IMG/VR virus record: IMGVR_UViG_3300009370_000014
Span: 1 to 64,000 of that record
Length of the DNA stretch: 64,000 nucleotides
From: a virus
Strand: one strand, 5' to 3'
Positions 24,103-31,949 of the stretch are shown here, piece by piece. The translations under genes were made by a program, and so were the position numbers. How positions within the stretch are numbered: position 1 is the first letter of the stretch; every line of letters starts with the position of its first letter. A model generated the notes under the pieces. That model worked only from the letters and a program-made list of their open reading frames with translations. It did no database searches and was not told the DNA's origin.

Positions 24103-25866
24103 TCAAATTTGGTTTATCAAGAAAGCATCTACTGCAAGAACTTGATGTTTACTAACTATATCACTAAGAGTATTAATTTGCTTACCTGCTCTAGTCGGTA
24201 TAACTTGAGTACTTTCTGCTTTTAAAATCATAGTAATAATTTTTTCGCTGAAACCCCCTAAGAGGTTTACTCTTGGATGATTAGCTTTCGCCATAGACAC
24301 CTGGGAAGCTGTTAAGTCTACACTATGTAACCATACATCTGGATTAATCTTTTTTCGATAACTTATAAGATTATCTTCAAAAGTCTTGCGACTAAATCTC
24401 TCTCCATAAGTCTGTAAATCTGAAAGTATAATTATTCTGTCTACTTTAATATCGTTCGTAATTAAGTAACTAATGCATGATCCAGCGTCTGTCCCATGTC
24501 CATGGATCCTTTCATGCTTACTTAGCTCTTCGGCATTCTGTATAAGTGATCCACCTCTCACTAAAATTATAGGAGCAACTATACTTCCAAAAGGAAAAGC
24601 AAACGATTCTTTACTTTTAGCATGGAAAATAGCTCCTAGCAGATTACCTATTTCCCCACAGGACATCGTTGACTTTCTTGATACAGGCGCACACATGCTT
24701 CCGCTGTTGTCAATGAATACTGCGGTATTTCCTGGAATATCTGCTAAATTTTGAATACTGATCTTTAAACATTTTTCAATCTTATTTAAAATTTCATCAG
24801 TAGATAATTCAGAGTCTAGATCTCGAATAGCTTTATACGCCGCATAATATCTAAAGGGTAATTGTTTACTATTTAGAACTTTCTTTTCATCGGATATTTT
24901 TGCAATAATAGAATCTAAGCCAGATACTTGGTGTTCTATAGCATTACGTAGATTTCGTAAAGTAGCCATATAAGGCATAAAGTTAAATGCTGCACTCCAA
25001 ACTTGTTGTTTCTCTTTTTCAGCTTCTGGCCGATTTCCCATTGCAGATACAAAATTCTCCCAAGTTAACCCAGCTTCCTTAGCTATAGAGGCTAAATTTT
25101 CAATACTAGCAGTATTCGATATAGAATAAAACTCTTTACGTGCTTGTAAAATCCTAGGAGCCGTATCTACCACTTTATTATTTACAAGAAATTCAAACAT
25201 AGCTTTACTTATAGGGAATCCTTCTTTATGGCGAAATCTTTTAGGGAGTATGCCTCCTCTAATTGAAAGTAGTAAGTCTTTGAAGTTAGGATGTTGAGTT
25301 GGCTTATTGTACTTAATTAGAGAATATGAACTGTATGTCATTAATGCAAAAGCCATACCTTTCTGCAAGCACCCTGGTATATTAGCTCTAGGATATCCCT
25401 CTTCCCATGTACCAAACAAACAGTTGTATATTTCCAATAGTTGCAACAAATCATCAGGTCTACTACATACAGCAGGAACATATCTACTTACAGGGTTCAT
25501 AGTCTTGTCATCTCCTCTAATATATTTACTAGCTACAGCGACTAGTAGTTGAGGAAATAGACGCATATGCATCTCTTGTCTTGCCCATTTAGCGATACAT
25601 AGAAGATTTTCTGGATTATCACCTTTAGCTATCTTAATAGCTGTATTTAAAATATCAGTTCCTCGTTCATCAAGAACCTTATCGTTAAATTCATTATTCG
25701 ACGCAATAGCAGCATCTGGATAGAATCCTGGCTCACCCATGTACGCCACCGAAGCAATTAGCTTCTCGGCTGGATTAGATATCGAGTAGACTATACCACT
25801 CTCCTTATTTAGTACAATACTGGTGTCCATTGTAGCCTTACTTTTATTAAATCCAACTTTTGCCAT
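24103..25866 (-). CDS. Ro60-like TROVE-vWA RNA-binding protein
   Basis: 587 residues, the usual Ro60/Rsr size. The N-terminal two-thirds is the helical TROVE ring (ICIAKWARQEMHMRLFPQLL, LPFRYYAAYKAI), which in known Ro60 proteins binds misfolded RNA ends in its cavity and Y RNA on its surface. The C-terminal third is a von Willebrand A domain with a MIDAS motif DNSGSM (about residue 385), a Thr (HGTDAG) and Asp (ILSDLQ). The start has no strong SD; it follows the TAA of the 56-aa gene (TAAATG), so coupling is likely. Three tRNA-like RNAs lie just downstream. Known bacterial Ro60 helps rRNA and RNA quality control under stress. Confidence 0.88.
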   Translation of the reverse strand: MAKVGFNKSKATMDTSIVLNKESGIVYSISNPAEKLIASVAYMGEPGFYPDAAIASNNEFNDKVLDERGTDILNTAIKIAKGDNPENLLCIAKWARQEMHMRLFPQLLVAVASKYIRGDDKTMNPVSRYVPAVCSRPDDLLQLLEIYNCLFGTWEEGYPRANIPGCLQKGMAFALMTYSSYSLIKYNKPTQHPNFKDLLLSIRGGILPKRFRHKEGFPISKAMFEFLVNNKVVDTAPRILQARKEFYSISNTASIENLASIAKEAGLTWENFVSAMGNRPEAEKEKQQVWSAAFNFMPYMATLRNLRNAIEHQVSGLDSIIAKISDEKKVLNSKQLPFRYYAAYKAIRDLDSELSTDEILNKIEKCLKISIQNLADIPGNTAVFIDNSGSMCAPVSRKSTMSCGEIGNLLGAIFHAKSKESFAFPFGSIVAPIILVRGGSLIQNAEELSKHERIHGHGTDAGSCISYLITNDIKVDRIIILSDLQTYGERFSRKTFEDNLISYRKKINPDVWLHSVDLTASQVSMAKANHPRVNLLGGFSEKIITMILKAESTQVIPTRAGKQINTLSDIVSKHQVLAVDAFLINQI

Positions 25867-26037
25867 TTAGTCTGCTTTCTTCTTATTTTTAGAGCGGACA
25901 GCATCTTTATATAAGGTATTGCTAATGAAGCTCCATGTTCCTTTAGCTACTAATACATCTGCTTGAAATCTAGTAACTCTCTTAACTTTTCCGGTACTAT
26001 TATGCTGTATATTTATAGATCTATTTTCGTTTCTCAT
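25867..26037 (-). CDS. small basic protein upstream of Ro60, 56 aa
   Basis: ATG 26037 lies inside the end of the 78-aa gene; the stop TAA abuts the Ro60 ATG. Very basic (ends SKNKKKAD), so it could bind RNA. No family. Confidence 0.6.
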   Translation of the reverse strand: MRNENRSINIQHNSTGKVKRVTRFQADVLVAKGTWSFISNTLYKDAVRSKNKKKAD

Positions 26038-26254
26038 AATATCCCACTTTTTCTATGTTCCATCCACTCCTACTTGAAGGAGTCAGTTTTAACTTCTTGC
26101 CTGAAATATATTCTTCAGCTAAACGGAATAGCCGGTCTTTAGAAATTTTATGAATTCTAGAAAGATGATTAAGACTCAGTATCTTATACTTACTATCCTC
26201 ATAAATCTTAAACATTTTAAATATTTCTTTTTTTGAAATAGGAGCTTTTTTCAT
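26021..26254 (-). CDS. small basic HTH-like protein, 77 aa
   Basis: ATG 26254 has AAGGATGG at SD distance; ATG 26260 is two codons upstream. SLNHLSRIHKISKDRLFRLAEEYI (about 28-51) looks like a helix-turn-helix. First gene of the Ro60 operon, behind a structured leader. Could regulate the operon; inference. Confidence 0.55.
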   Translation of the reverse strand: MKKAPISKKEIFKMFKIYEDSKYKILSLNHLSRIHKISKDRLFRLAEEYISGKKLKLTPSSRSGWNIEKVGYYEKRK

Positions 26255-26276
26255 AGCCATCCTTATCTACATTTAT

Positions 26277-26452
26277 ATTTCGCACCGAGGGTAGTTCCCG
26301 TAGGTCGAGAAATTTGTGTAGACGAATAGTCAAACAAATTCGCAGAACCGTAGGGTGAACGTACCTGGTGAAAGTTCAATAGAACTGTAGAAGTTCCAGG
26401 ATACATAAGGGGAGATCGTCTCTACTCGTCAGAGTAAAGATCTTTGGCTTTC
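26277..26452 (-). other. structured leader or ncRNA upstream of the Ro60 operon
   Basis: At least three stable hairpins: 26311-26340 (AATTTGT/ACAAATT with inner GAC/GTC), 26361-26404 (GTACCTGG/CCAGGATAC with inner AGTTC-AATA-GAACT) and 26413-26443 (AGATC/GATCT with TACTC-GTCA-GAGTA). No coding frame. It could be a riboswitch-like leader or a separate ncRNA such as a Y RNA, which often lies beside the Ro60 gene. The strand is assigned from context only. Confidence 0.5.
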
Positions 26453-26533
26453 TCTAGAAGTGATGTATGATCTGGATCTTCAGATCTATACACCTAAATA
26501 AACCAATAAAGAACATATTTGGTATGCTCATCT

Positions 26534-26683
26534 TTAATAATAAAATCCAGCTAGGCATAAATCACATATCCAACTATAAGGATATCCTATTCTTAAATAT
26601 CGACCTGAGTTCCTCCATTTACGATTCTTTTGTTGATTACTGTTACATATAGAACAGTCGGGATACCAAAAGTTTATAATCAT
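26534..26683 (-). CDS. zinc-finger microprotein, 49 aa
   Basis: CSIC near residue 10 and CDLC near 41 flank a basic stretch. Weak SD (GGATTT). Behind a promoter-like site at 26715-26752. Confidence 0.5.
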   Translation of the reverse strand: MIINFWYPDCSICNSNQQKNRKWRNSGRYLRIGYPYSWICDLCLAGFYY

Positions 26684-26714
26684 AAATAAAATCCAGATTA
26701 AAGAGGTGGAAGCC

Positions 26715-26752
26715 TAGTACTTATAACATCATCTAAATCGAATTAAACTTTA
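26715..26752 (-). promoter_or_regulatory. phage-type promoter
   Basis: GTTATAAGTACTAGG with a TTTAA-ending box 15 nt upstream, 31 nt before the zinc-finger gene; overlaps the end of the 78-aa gene. Confidence 0.45.
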
Positions 26753-26969
26753 GGTCTAATTTAACTTGGTCAATTTTGGACGCATCAGCTCCGTTTAACC
26801 ATGTATTTATATGTTTCGATGTAGTTACCGACCAGAATGCATCAGTCTTATAAAAACAAGACTCCTGAGGCGAATACATCGCAACAGGAGTCTCGTAGCT
26901 TACCAATATACTTGTTCCGTCAGATAGATTTATTTCTGTTGACGTATTACTTAGTTTCTTTACTTTCAT
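26733..26969 (-). CDS. conserved-type phage small protein, 78 aa
   Basis: Pattern KKLSNTSTEI, SYETPVA and WSVTTSKHINTWL is one I associate with a widespread family of uncharacterised phage proteins. No function known. Coupled to the upstream acidic protein by overlap. Confidence 0.65.
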   Translation of the reverse strand: MKVKKLSNTSTEINLSDGTSILVSYETPVAMYSPQESCFYKTDAFWSVTTSKHINTWLNGADASKIDQVKLDLKFNSI

Positions 26970-27159
26970 ATCTTTTTAAAATATTTTCTATTTGCCGAAG
27001 ATTAAGATATCCTTCATCGTCAGATTCATCATCTTCCGAATTTAATTTAAGATTTTCTATCTTATTCTCAGCTTTAATTTCAGCCTCAGATTCTGACTCA
27101 GCTTCTACAGCTATAGTCGCTCTTTGCTCTCTAATATATGTGTATGTATATAGATCCAT
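26947..27159 (-). CDS. small acidic protein, 70 aa
   Basis: Start chosen at MDLYTYTY (27159), which has AAAGGT upstream. Beta strand start, then an alternating Glu/Ala/Ser segment (VEAESESEAEIKAENK). Function unknown. Confidence 0.55.
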   Translation of the reverse strand: MDLYTYTYIREQRATIAVEAESESEAEIKAENKIENLKLNSEDDESDDEGYLNLRQIENILKRYESKETK

Positions 27160-27195
27160 ATTTACCTTTATTGCAAACAATAGTTTTAACATTTA

Positions 27196-28041
27196 TTAAT
27201 AAAAAAGCTTAGCTTTTTTCTTAGATTTTACTTTCGGTAAAAACTTAAAGAACTTATGACTAGAATCACCATGAGGGAAGATATTATAATCATCAAATTC
27301 TGCTTTTTTTTTAGTCTTAACTTCAGGACTAGTAGTTTTAGAATCAAAAAGATAATAAATTTTTTCTTCTTTAGCCCATTTTATAATCTGTCGTATAGGT
27401 ACAAATAAGCCTTGCTTATAAGTTAGTATTACTACAATACCTATGCATTTAAAATCTTTTTTAAAAAAAACACCTCCCCCTGAACACCCAGGAATTACCT
27501 GGATATTAACTTGATCTTTAGGTGTTAAAGCAAAAGGTATTTTTCTATCCAAATAAGAAATAATTCCATCGAACAATGATATAGGTAATCTATCTCCATA
27601 AGGAGAACCTATATGCCAGACTTCAGAGCCTACTTTAGGTATAGCTTTTTCTAAATAAAATTTAGTAGAAGATTTCAAAAAAAGTTTAGGAAGTATATAC
27701 AACACTGCTGCATCAATCTTAGTACTGTATTTAAGTATCTCTGCTTTAATTGTAGTAAGGCCTATTTTAATACCTGAATCATTATAAAGTTCTCTAGTTA
27801 TAGTGATAGAATATTCTTTTTTAAATTTTTTAGCTTTAATGGATGAATTTATTACATGAGCTGCTGTAAGAATATAAGTGGACTTATCTCTATTAAACAG
27901 CACTCCAGTTCCCATTGAAGTACGTCCATTTACTATAGATTTAACTAAAACAGAGTTTTCCCTAATAGAGGTTACTGTAGCGTACGCGGGACTAACAAAA
28001 AAGATACTTAAAAGGAGGACATAAAAGGTATATTTTCTCAT
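27196..28041 (-). CDS. secreted trypsin-like serine protease
   Basis: 281 residues with a signal peptide (MRKYTFYVLLLSIFFVSPAYA, cleavage after AYA). The chymotrypsin-fold triad is visible: His in LTAAHVI (about 60), Asp in TKIDAAVLY (about 106) and Ser in GCSGGG (about 171). This is the HtrA/trypsin-like family without a PDZ domain. It would act outside the membrane, for example on envelope or competitor proteins; target unknown. Unusual cargo for a phage. Confidence 0.85.
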   Translation of the reverse strand: MRKYTFYVLLLSIFFVSPAYATVTSIRENSVLVKSIVNGRTSMGTGVLFNRDKSTYILTAAHVINSSIKAKKFKKEYSITITRELYNDSGIKIGLTTIKAEILKYSTKIDAAVLYILPKLFLKSSTKFYLEKAIPKVGSEVWHIGSPYGDRLPISLFDGIISYLDRKIPFALTPKDQVNIQVIPGCSGGGVFFKKDFKCIGIVVILTYKQGLFVPIRQIIKWAKEEKIYYLFDSKTTSPEVKTKKKAEFDDYNIFPHGDSSHKFFKFLPKVKSKKKAKLFY

Positions 28042-28145
28042 GTAAATTTCTCAAACTTTCCTCTACAAGATACTAACTGGAGGTATACTACTATTTTACA
28101 AAGACAGATATACATTCGAAAGTAAAAAGAAGTTCAGATATATCT

Positions 28146-28481
28146 TTAATTAAAAGAGGTATCTTCATCCTCGTCTGAAACCCAAGAACTCACAACTATC
28201 ATTTCATACTCAATAGCTTTTTTAAATTTTTGTAATAAAAAATTTTCAAATATTTCTGCAGTATCACTATCTAGAACAACTCCTAGATCCCATCCAGAAA
28301 GTCCACATCCAGCATAAGATATAACGTACCCTTTATTTAAAATAGCTCTATGGACTGCTTGAGACATCCCTCCTGCTTTATCCATTTTATCTTCGATAAA
28401 GGTATCGTCATTTGCTACTTCAAGATCATCTAAGTCAAAAATAATTTGTTCATTTCCATGAATATTAATAACTACAATCAC
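28146..28481 (-). CDS. hypothetical protein, 111 aa
   Basis: Acidic alpha/beta protein (SYAGCGLSGWDLGVVL around residue 60). SD GGAGG. No family recognised. Confidence 0.6.
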   Translation of the reverse strand: MIVVINIHGNEQIIFDLDDLEVANDDTFIEDKMDKAGGMSQAVHRAILNKGYVISYAGCGLSGWDLGVVLDSDTAEIFENFLLQKFKKAIEYEMIVVSSWVSDEDEDTSFN

Positions 28482-28530
28482 GTATCCTCCAATTACAGAT
28501 AAAACGTATTACCTAATCTAAGGTTATACC

Positions 28531-28728
28531 TTAGTTATATCCATAATCCTTACACATAAGAAGATCTTCACGCCTTCGTATTTTTCGTCGTCTTTTTTTG
28601 GCAAGTTTACGGAGGATCCTTGCCTCTCGTTTATATTCCGGGTTAGTAGCTAAGCAGTCGGCTATCTCTAAATCCATTTCACTTGAAGCTATACTTCTCA
28701 GTAATCTTTTGATCTGTCTAGTGTTCAT
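28531..28728 (-). CDS. small very basic protein, 65 aa
   Basis: ATG 28728 has a GGAG SD. The KLAKKRRRKIRRREDLL stretch suggests nucleic-acid binding. Overlapping upstream frame was rejected for lack of SD. Confidence 0.6.
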   Translation of the reverse strand: MNTRQIKRLLRSIASSEMDLEIADCLATNPEYKREARILRKLAKKRRRKIRRREDLLMCKDYGYN

Positions 28729-28762
28729 AGTAGGATCTCCTTTTTTATTATTTTTAAGATGT

Positions 28763-28921
28763 TTAGGAAGATATATCCTCTCTAATAACAAGTTTAAATC
28801 CCCTTCCATCTAAATAAACCATAATTCCAAAGAAAGCTTTTTCCGCATTAACGCCTTGAATATTAAGAGCATCTAATACAAAATCTCGTAGTTCCAATTC
28901 TTTATCATTAAATCCTGCCAT
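28763..28921 (-). CDS. small protein, 52 aa
   Basis: ATG 28921 with AGAGGA upstream. Acidic helix then beta hairpin (FKLVIREDI). Lies between the Fe-S carrier and the basic protein. Not recognised. Confidence 0.55.
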   Translation of the reverse strand: MAGFNDKELELRDFVLDALNIQGVNAEKAFFGIMVYLDGRGFKLVIREDISS

Positions 28922-28946
28922 TAGACATATCCTCTATCTGGCTGCC

Positions 28947-29312
28947 TTACATTGAGAATGATATTCCACAACCACATGTACCAGTGCTACTGGGATTATG
29001 GAATACAAATCCTGCTCCTGTGAGTCCATCTCTGTAATCTATAATAAGGCCAGTTAAAAAGAACATCGATTTAGCATCTATAATAACTTGGTGATTAGTA
29101 TCTTTAAAAAAAATAGTATCAAATTCAGTAGTTGTTTCAGTAAGATTACAAAGATACTCAAACCCTGAACAACCACCTCCTTGGATCCCAATACGTATAC
29201 CTATGGAATTATTGTCTTTAGTAAGACATATAATCTTATCCTTAGCTAGAATTGATAATTCAACTCCAAGATCTATGACACTCTCTAATTGTTTCGTGTC
29301 CATCGTACTCAT
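28947..29312 (-). CDS. A-type iron-sulfur cluster carrier (IscA/ErpA-like)
   Basis: 121 residues. Three conserved Cys of the HesB/IscA family are present: one in GGGCSGFEY (about residue 51) and CGCG at the C-terminus (TGTCGCGISF). These proteins deliver Fe-S clusters to apo-enzymes. The DinG-like helicase here has a probable Fe-S domain and could be a client. Overlaps the upstream 128-aa gene. Start at MSTMDTK or the next Met. Confidence 0.8.
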   Translation of the reverse strand: MSTMDTKQLESVIDLGVELSILAKDKIICLTKDNNSIGIRIGIQGGGCSGFEYLCNLTETTTEFDTIFFKDTNHQVIIDAKSMFFLTGLIIDYRDGLTGAGFVFHNPSSTGTCGCGISFSM

Positions 29313-29646
29313 CTATGTACCACCCATTTTCATTGTTAAAAGGTATATCTATTATACTTAAAGCTGAGCCGGAACCGTTAGCTTTAATACCAAGTTCTCT
29401 AATTACTTGAAGTAATATGGGATTTATTCTAAAACTTAAGTTATGACACTTATTACCAAAGTATTTAGTACTATATTTATTCCCCTCTACATAGTCCTCA
29501 TTTAAGAAAAACTCAGCATCTGGATTTTCTAGATCATTAGTTTCATCCAATATATATGTAGCAGTCATTCCTAACTGCAGGCATCTCTCTATAGCTTCTA
29601 AAGATAGGGAAAACCCTCCAAAACACTTATTAATTACTACTTCCAT
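29260..29646 (-). CDS. conserved-type phage protein, 128 aa
   Basis: Begins MEVVINKCFGGFSLSLEA and ends with a YIDEYDGHETI segment before a final HRSWS. I associate this layout with a common uncharacterised phage family. Function unknown. Confidence 0.65.
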   Translation of the reverse strand: MEVVINKCFGGFSLSLEAIERCLQLGMTATYILDETNDLENPDAEFFLNEDYVEGNKYSTKYFGNKCHNLSFRINPILLQVIRELGIKANGSGSALSIIDIPFNNENGWYIDEYDGHETIRECHRSWS

Positions 29647-30370
29647 TTTTAAGTTTATACTTTCTAAGATCTCTCTTATTTAATTGTTTTTTTTCTATGC
29701 AGCGCTGTCCTTTTTTATAAACCCTTATTAAATCATTAAAACTAACTTTCCTTTGGAAAAGATAATCATAATAATTCTCCCAACTACGGTATTTTGATTC
29801 AGGAGTTGATATAGATTCATATTTTACCCAATACCAGATATCATTTAATCCTTTAGCTAAATTATAATTATTTTTAAATAAAAATCTTTTAGGATATTCT
29901 TTTTTTCGATCCCAAGTATCTGTTTTTTCTCGCAAGCAAAGTATGCCTTCGGGATTAACGTATAGTAACTCATCGTAAGGTTGAAATTTATATAATTTAT
30001 TATCTCCATCAGAGTTAATAATTTCAGTGTAAGGTACACAAATTTCATTATCTTCATAAAAAGTATAAGTCTGAACTAAATCTTTAATATGATTTCTAAG
30101 ATGATACCCTCTAATATTTCTATTATCGGTATCTTTACAAATATCGGAGTATACGTTATTCCATTTATCTCCAACTCTAGACCTTAAGGTTCTCCATAAA
30201 GGACCTAGTCTATCTGTCATCTGTTTAGAGCTATACCTTCTTCTAGGTAACATTCTTTCAGTAGCAAGATCTTTAGGCCATTTATCTGATCTTCTTCGTG
30301 ATCTATAGTTAAATCTCTTGCTATTACATCGACCAGTATCAATGATAATATGTTTCATGCTTCTCTTCAT
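29630..30370 (-). CDS. basic hypothetical protein, 246 aa
   Basis: ATG 30370 has AGGGG upstream; longer frames were rejected. Rich in Arg/Lys/Tyr/Trp throughout (RSRRRSDKW, KKGQRCIEKKQLNKRDLRKY), so probably binds nucleic acid. No family. Confidence 0.6.
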   Translation of the reverse strand: MKRSMKHIIIDTGRCNSKRFNYRSRRRSDKWPKDLATERMLPRRRYSSKQMTDRLGPLWRTLRSRVGDKWNNVYSDICKDTDNRNIRGYHLRNHIKDLVQTYTFYEDNEICVPYTEIINSDGDNKLYKFQPYDELLYVNPEGILCLREKTDTWDRKKEYPKRFLFKNNYNLAKGLNDIWYWVKYESISTPESKYRSWENYYDYLFQRKVSFNDLIRVYKKGQRCIEKKQLNKRDLRKYKLKNGSSN

Positions 30371-30392
30371 ATTTCCCCTATAAGATATCGTT

Positions 30393-31061
30393 TTAGATAA
30401 GTTTACTACTTGATTCCTTAGAAATAAGACTCTCCTTTCCAAACCAAGTACCATATTTGAATTTAGACGGATAATTATCCCACTCGATCCCTACTTTCGA
30501 AAGCATACAAAGGAGAGCCTCTTGATCTTTTCCGGCACACTCCTTACGGCTGAATCGCGAACATGCAGCTGATCGAATACTGTGTCTTTTAGCATCCTGT
30601 TGTCTCCAAATTAAAGCATTGCAAGCTTCGGTTAAGCTAGGGGTTTGAAAAGCACGACAATCAAACATAGGGATCTTCCCTGCATGAGCACCGGGCATAT
30701 TAATTAAAGCATTTGTATTAAAATAAATTGTACAAGCAGAAGCTAGAACAGATACCGTTTTCTGGATCCTACCCTCCAAAAAGGGTTGAGATTTATCTGA
30801 ATCATTTATAAATATCAAAGTAATCTCATCTGATTGAGTATACCCTATATCTGCTCCGACATGAGCTACCAGCTGTTTAGTAGTATCTTGCATAGTAGTA
30901 ACCATGCGTTCATCAAAAGGCTTGTCTAAATTTTTTGTATAGCTGCTAAAATCATGTCCATCTAGCATGACTACTATAGGTAAGAAGGGAGTAAATATAC
31001 GAGAAGCTTCTTTACTCTCATATGATTCCATGCGAACACTTAAGGGAATTTCACATCTCAC
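30393..31061 (-). CDS. Thg1-like 3'-5' RNA polymerase (tRNA-His guanylyltransferase family)
   Basis: 222 residues. Thg1-family enzymes add nucleotides to RNA 5' ends in the reverse 3'-5' direction; bacterial members repair 5'-truncated tRNAs. Visible motifs: metal-binding Asp in LDGHDFSSYTK (about residue 33), palm motif SDEITLIF (about 75) and FDCRAFQTP (about 133). GTG start with AAAGGA upstream. It follows the tmRNA by 46 nt on the same strand, so the two may be co-transcribed; a role in 5'-end repair of phage tRNAs or tmRNA is an attractive inference. Confidence 0.85.
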   Translation of the reverse strand: MRCEIPLSVRMESYESKEASRIFTPFLPIVVMLDGHDFSSYTKNLDKPFDERMVTTMQDTTKQLVAHVGADIGYTQSDEITLIFINDSDKSQPFLEGRIQKTVSVLASACTIYFNTNALINMPGAHAGKIPMFDCRAFQTPSLTEACNALIWRQQDAKRHSIRSAACSRFSRKECAGKDQEALLCMLSKVGIEWDNYPSKFKYGTWFGKESLISKESSSKLI

Positions 31062-31107
31062 TTTAATCCTTTAACATATATGCTTATATATAGTTCATAT
31101 AAACCTT

Positions 31108-31524
31108 TGGAGGCGCAGGGAATTGCACCCTGGTCCTGGAAATACTGCTTGATTAGTCTCTACGTGCGTATTCTTTATTTTTTGTATGTCTGCAGTTACT
31201 TCGAAAAGACAAACGAGTGTAATTAGCATAACCCTCTTATTCCTGAGAAGCTGACAGAGGGTCTAGGCTTCCCGAGGCTTGTATTATTATCAATCTATCT
31301 AAACGCCACAAGCGAGGCTCCTAGTAGATCGTCTGGCCTGTATCAGGCAGCTATGAGAGCGTCAGAACCTGCCCAAGAAGCAGCAAATTCATCAGCAGTC
31401 ATAGCAACAGATGTATTATTGTCTATTTTGACAATTAAAGTTTTGTAGCTTTTTTAAGTGGCCTGCTACTCCACTGCACGCAACATCCTCCGCCTAGTAT
31501 CCAGTCGAAATCTAAATCGCCCCC
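31108..31524 (-). ncRNA. ssrA: transfer-messenger RNA (tmRNA)
   Basis: 417 nt. The 5' end GGGGGCGATTTAGATTTCGA pairs as acceptor stem with 3' CGCCTCC and holds G3-U70, the alanine identity pair. The T-arm is CAGGG-TGCAATT-CCCTG. The tag frame runs about 31346-31420, begins NNTSVAM after ATAGAC, ends SDALIAA, and stops with TGA at 31343-31345; an ALIAA end fits the ssrA degron (usual ALAA). The exact resume codon is uncertain. CCA is not encoded. It rescues stalled ribosomes. Confidence 0.9.
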
Positions 31525-31539
31525 GTTAAATATACGGGC

Positions 31540-31893
31540 TTATGAAATTTTATTAAAAACATAGTTTTGAAACCACTCTTTTACAAACTTTTTATCACCA
31601 ACTTGTTCAGCTATAACTAGCATCGACAAAAAAATCTGCTTATCTTGATCCATGTTTATACCAAACGTATATTTCTTCCAAGAATGTTTATGTATATATT
31701 TCCTAGAATTAGTCATAACAAATCCCTGCTTATTAACAAGTAATATAGACCATAATGGAAGTCTAACTCTATTCCAACGATTACTGATTACAGATTGTAT
31801 AGCTCCAATGAAATGCTGCAGATGTTGAGGAGAATCATGATAAACATTCCAAGAAAGATCATCTAATTCTAATAAGTACAATGAAGATTTCAT
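31540..31893 (-). CDS. hypothetical protein, 117 aa
   Basis: Ends 16 nt before the tmRNA 5' end. Alpha/beta, aromatic, no recognised family. Upstream lies a promoter-like GTTATATTACTTAAAA near 31930-31945. Confidence 0.6.
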   Translation of the reverse strand: MKSSLYLLELDDLSWNVYHDSPQHLQHFIGAIQSVISNRWNRVRLPLWSILLVNKQGFVMTNSRKYIHKHSWKKYTFGINMDQDKQIFLSMLVIAEQVGDKKFVKEWFQNYVFNKIS

Positions 31894-31949
31894 AAGTTGA
31901 TTCCTGTTTTACACTTTAAAATTTTAAGTAATATAACTGTAATAGAATC

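Noticed and set aside
26413-26443. Hammerhead ribozyme
   Set aside because: CTGACGAG is present on the minus strand but the GAAA segment and flanking stems are missing.
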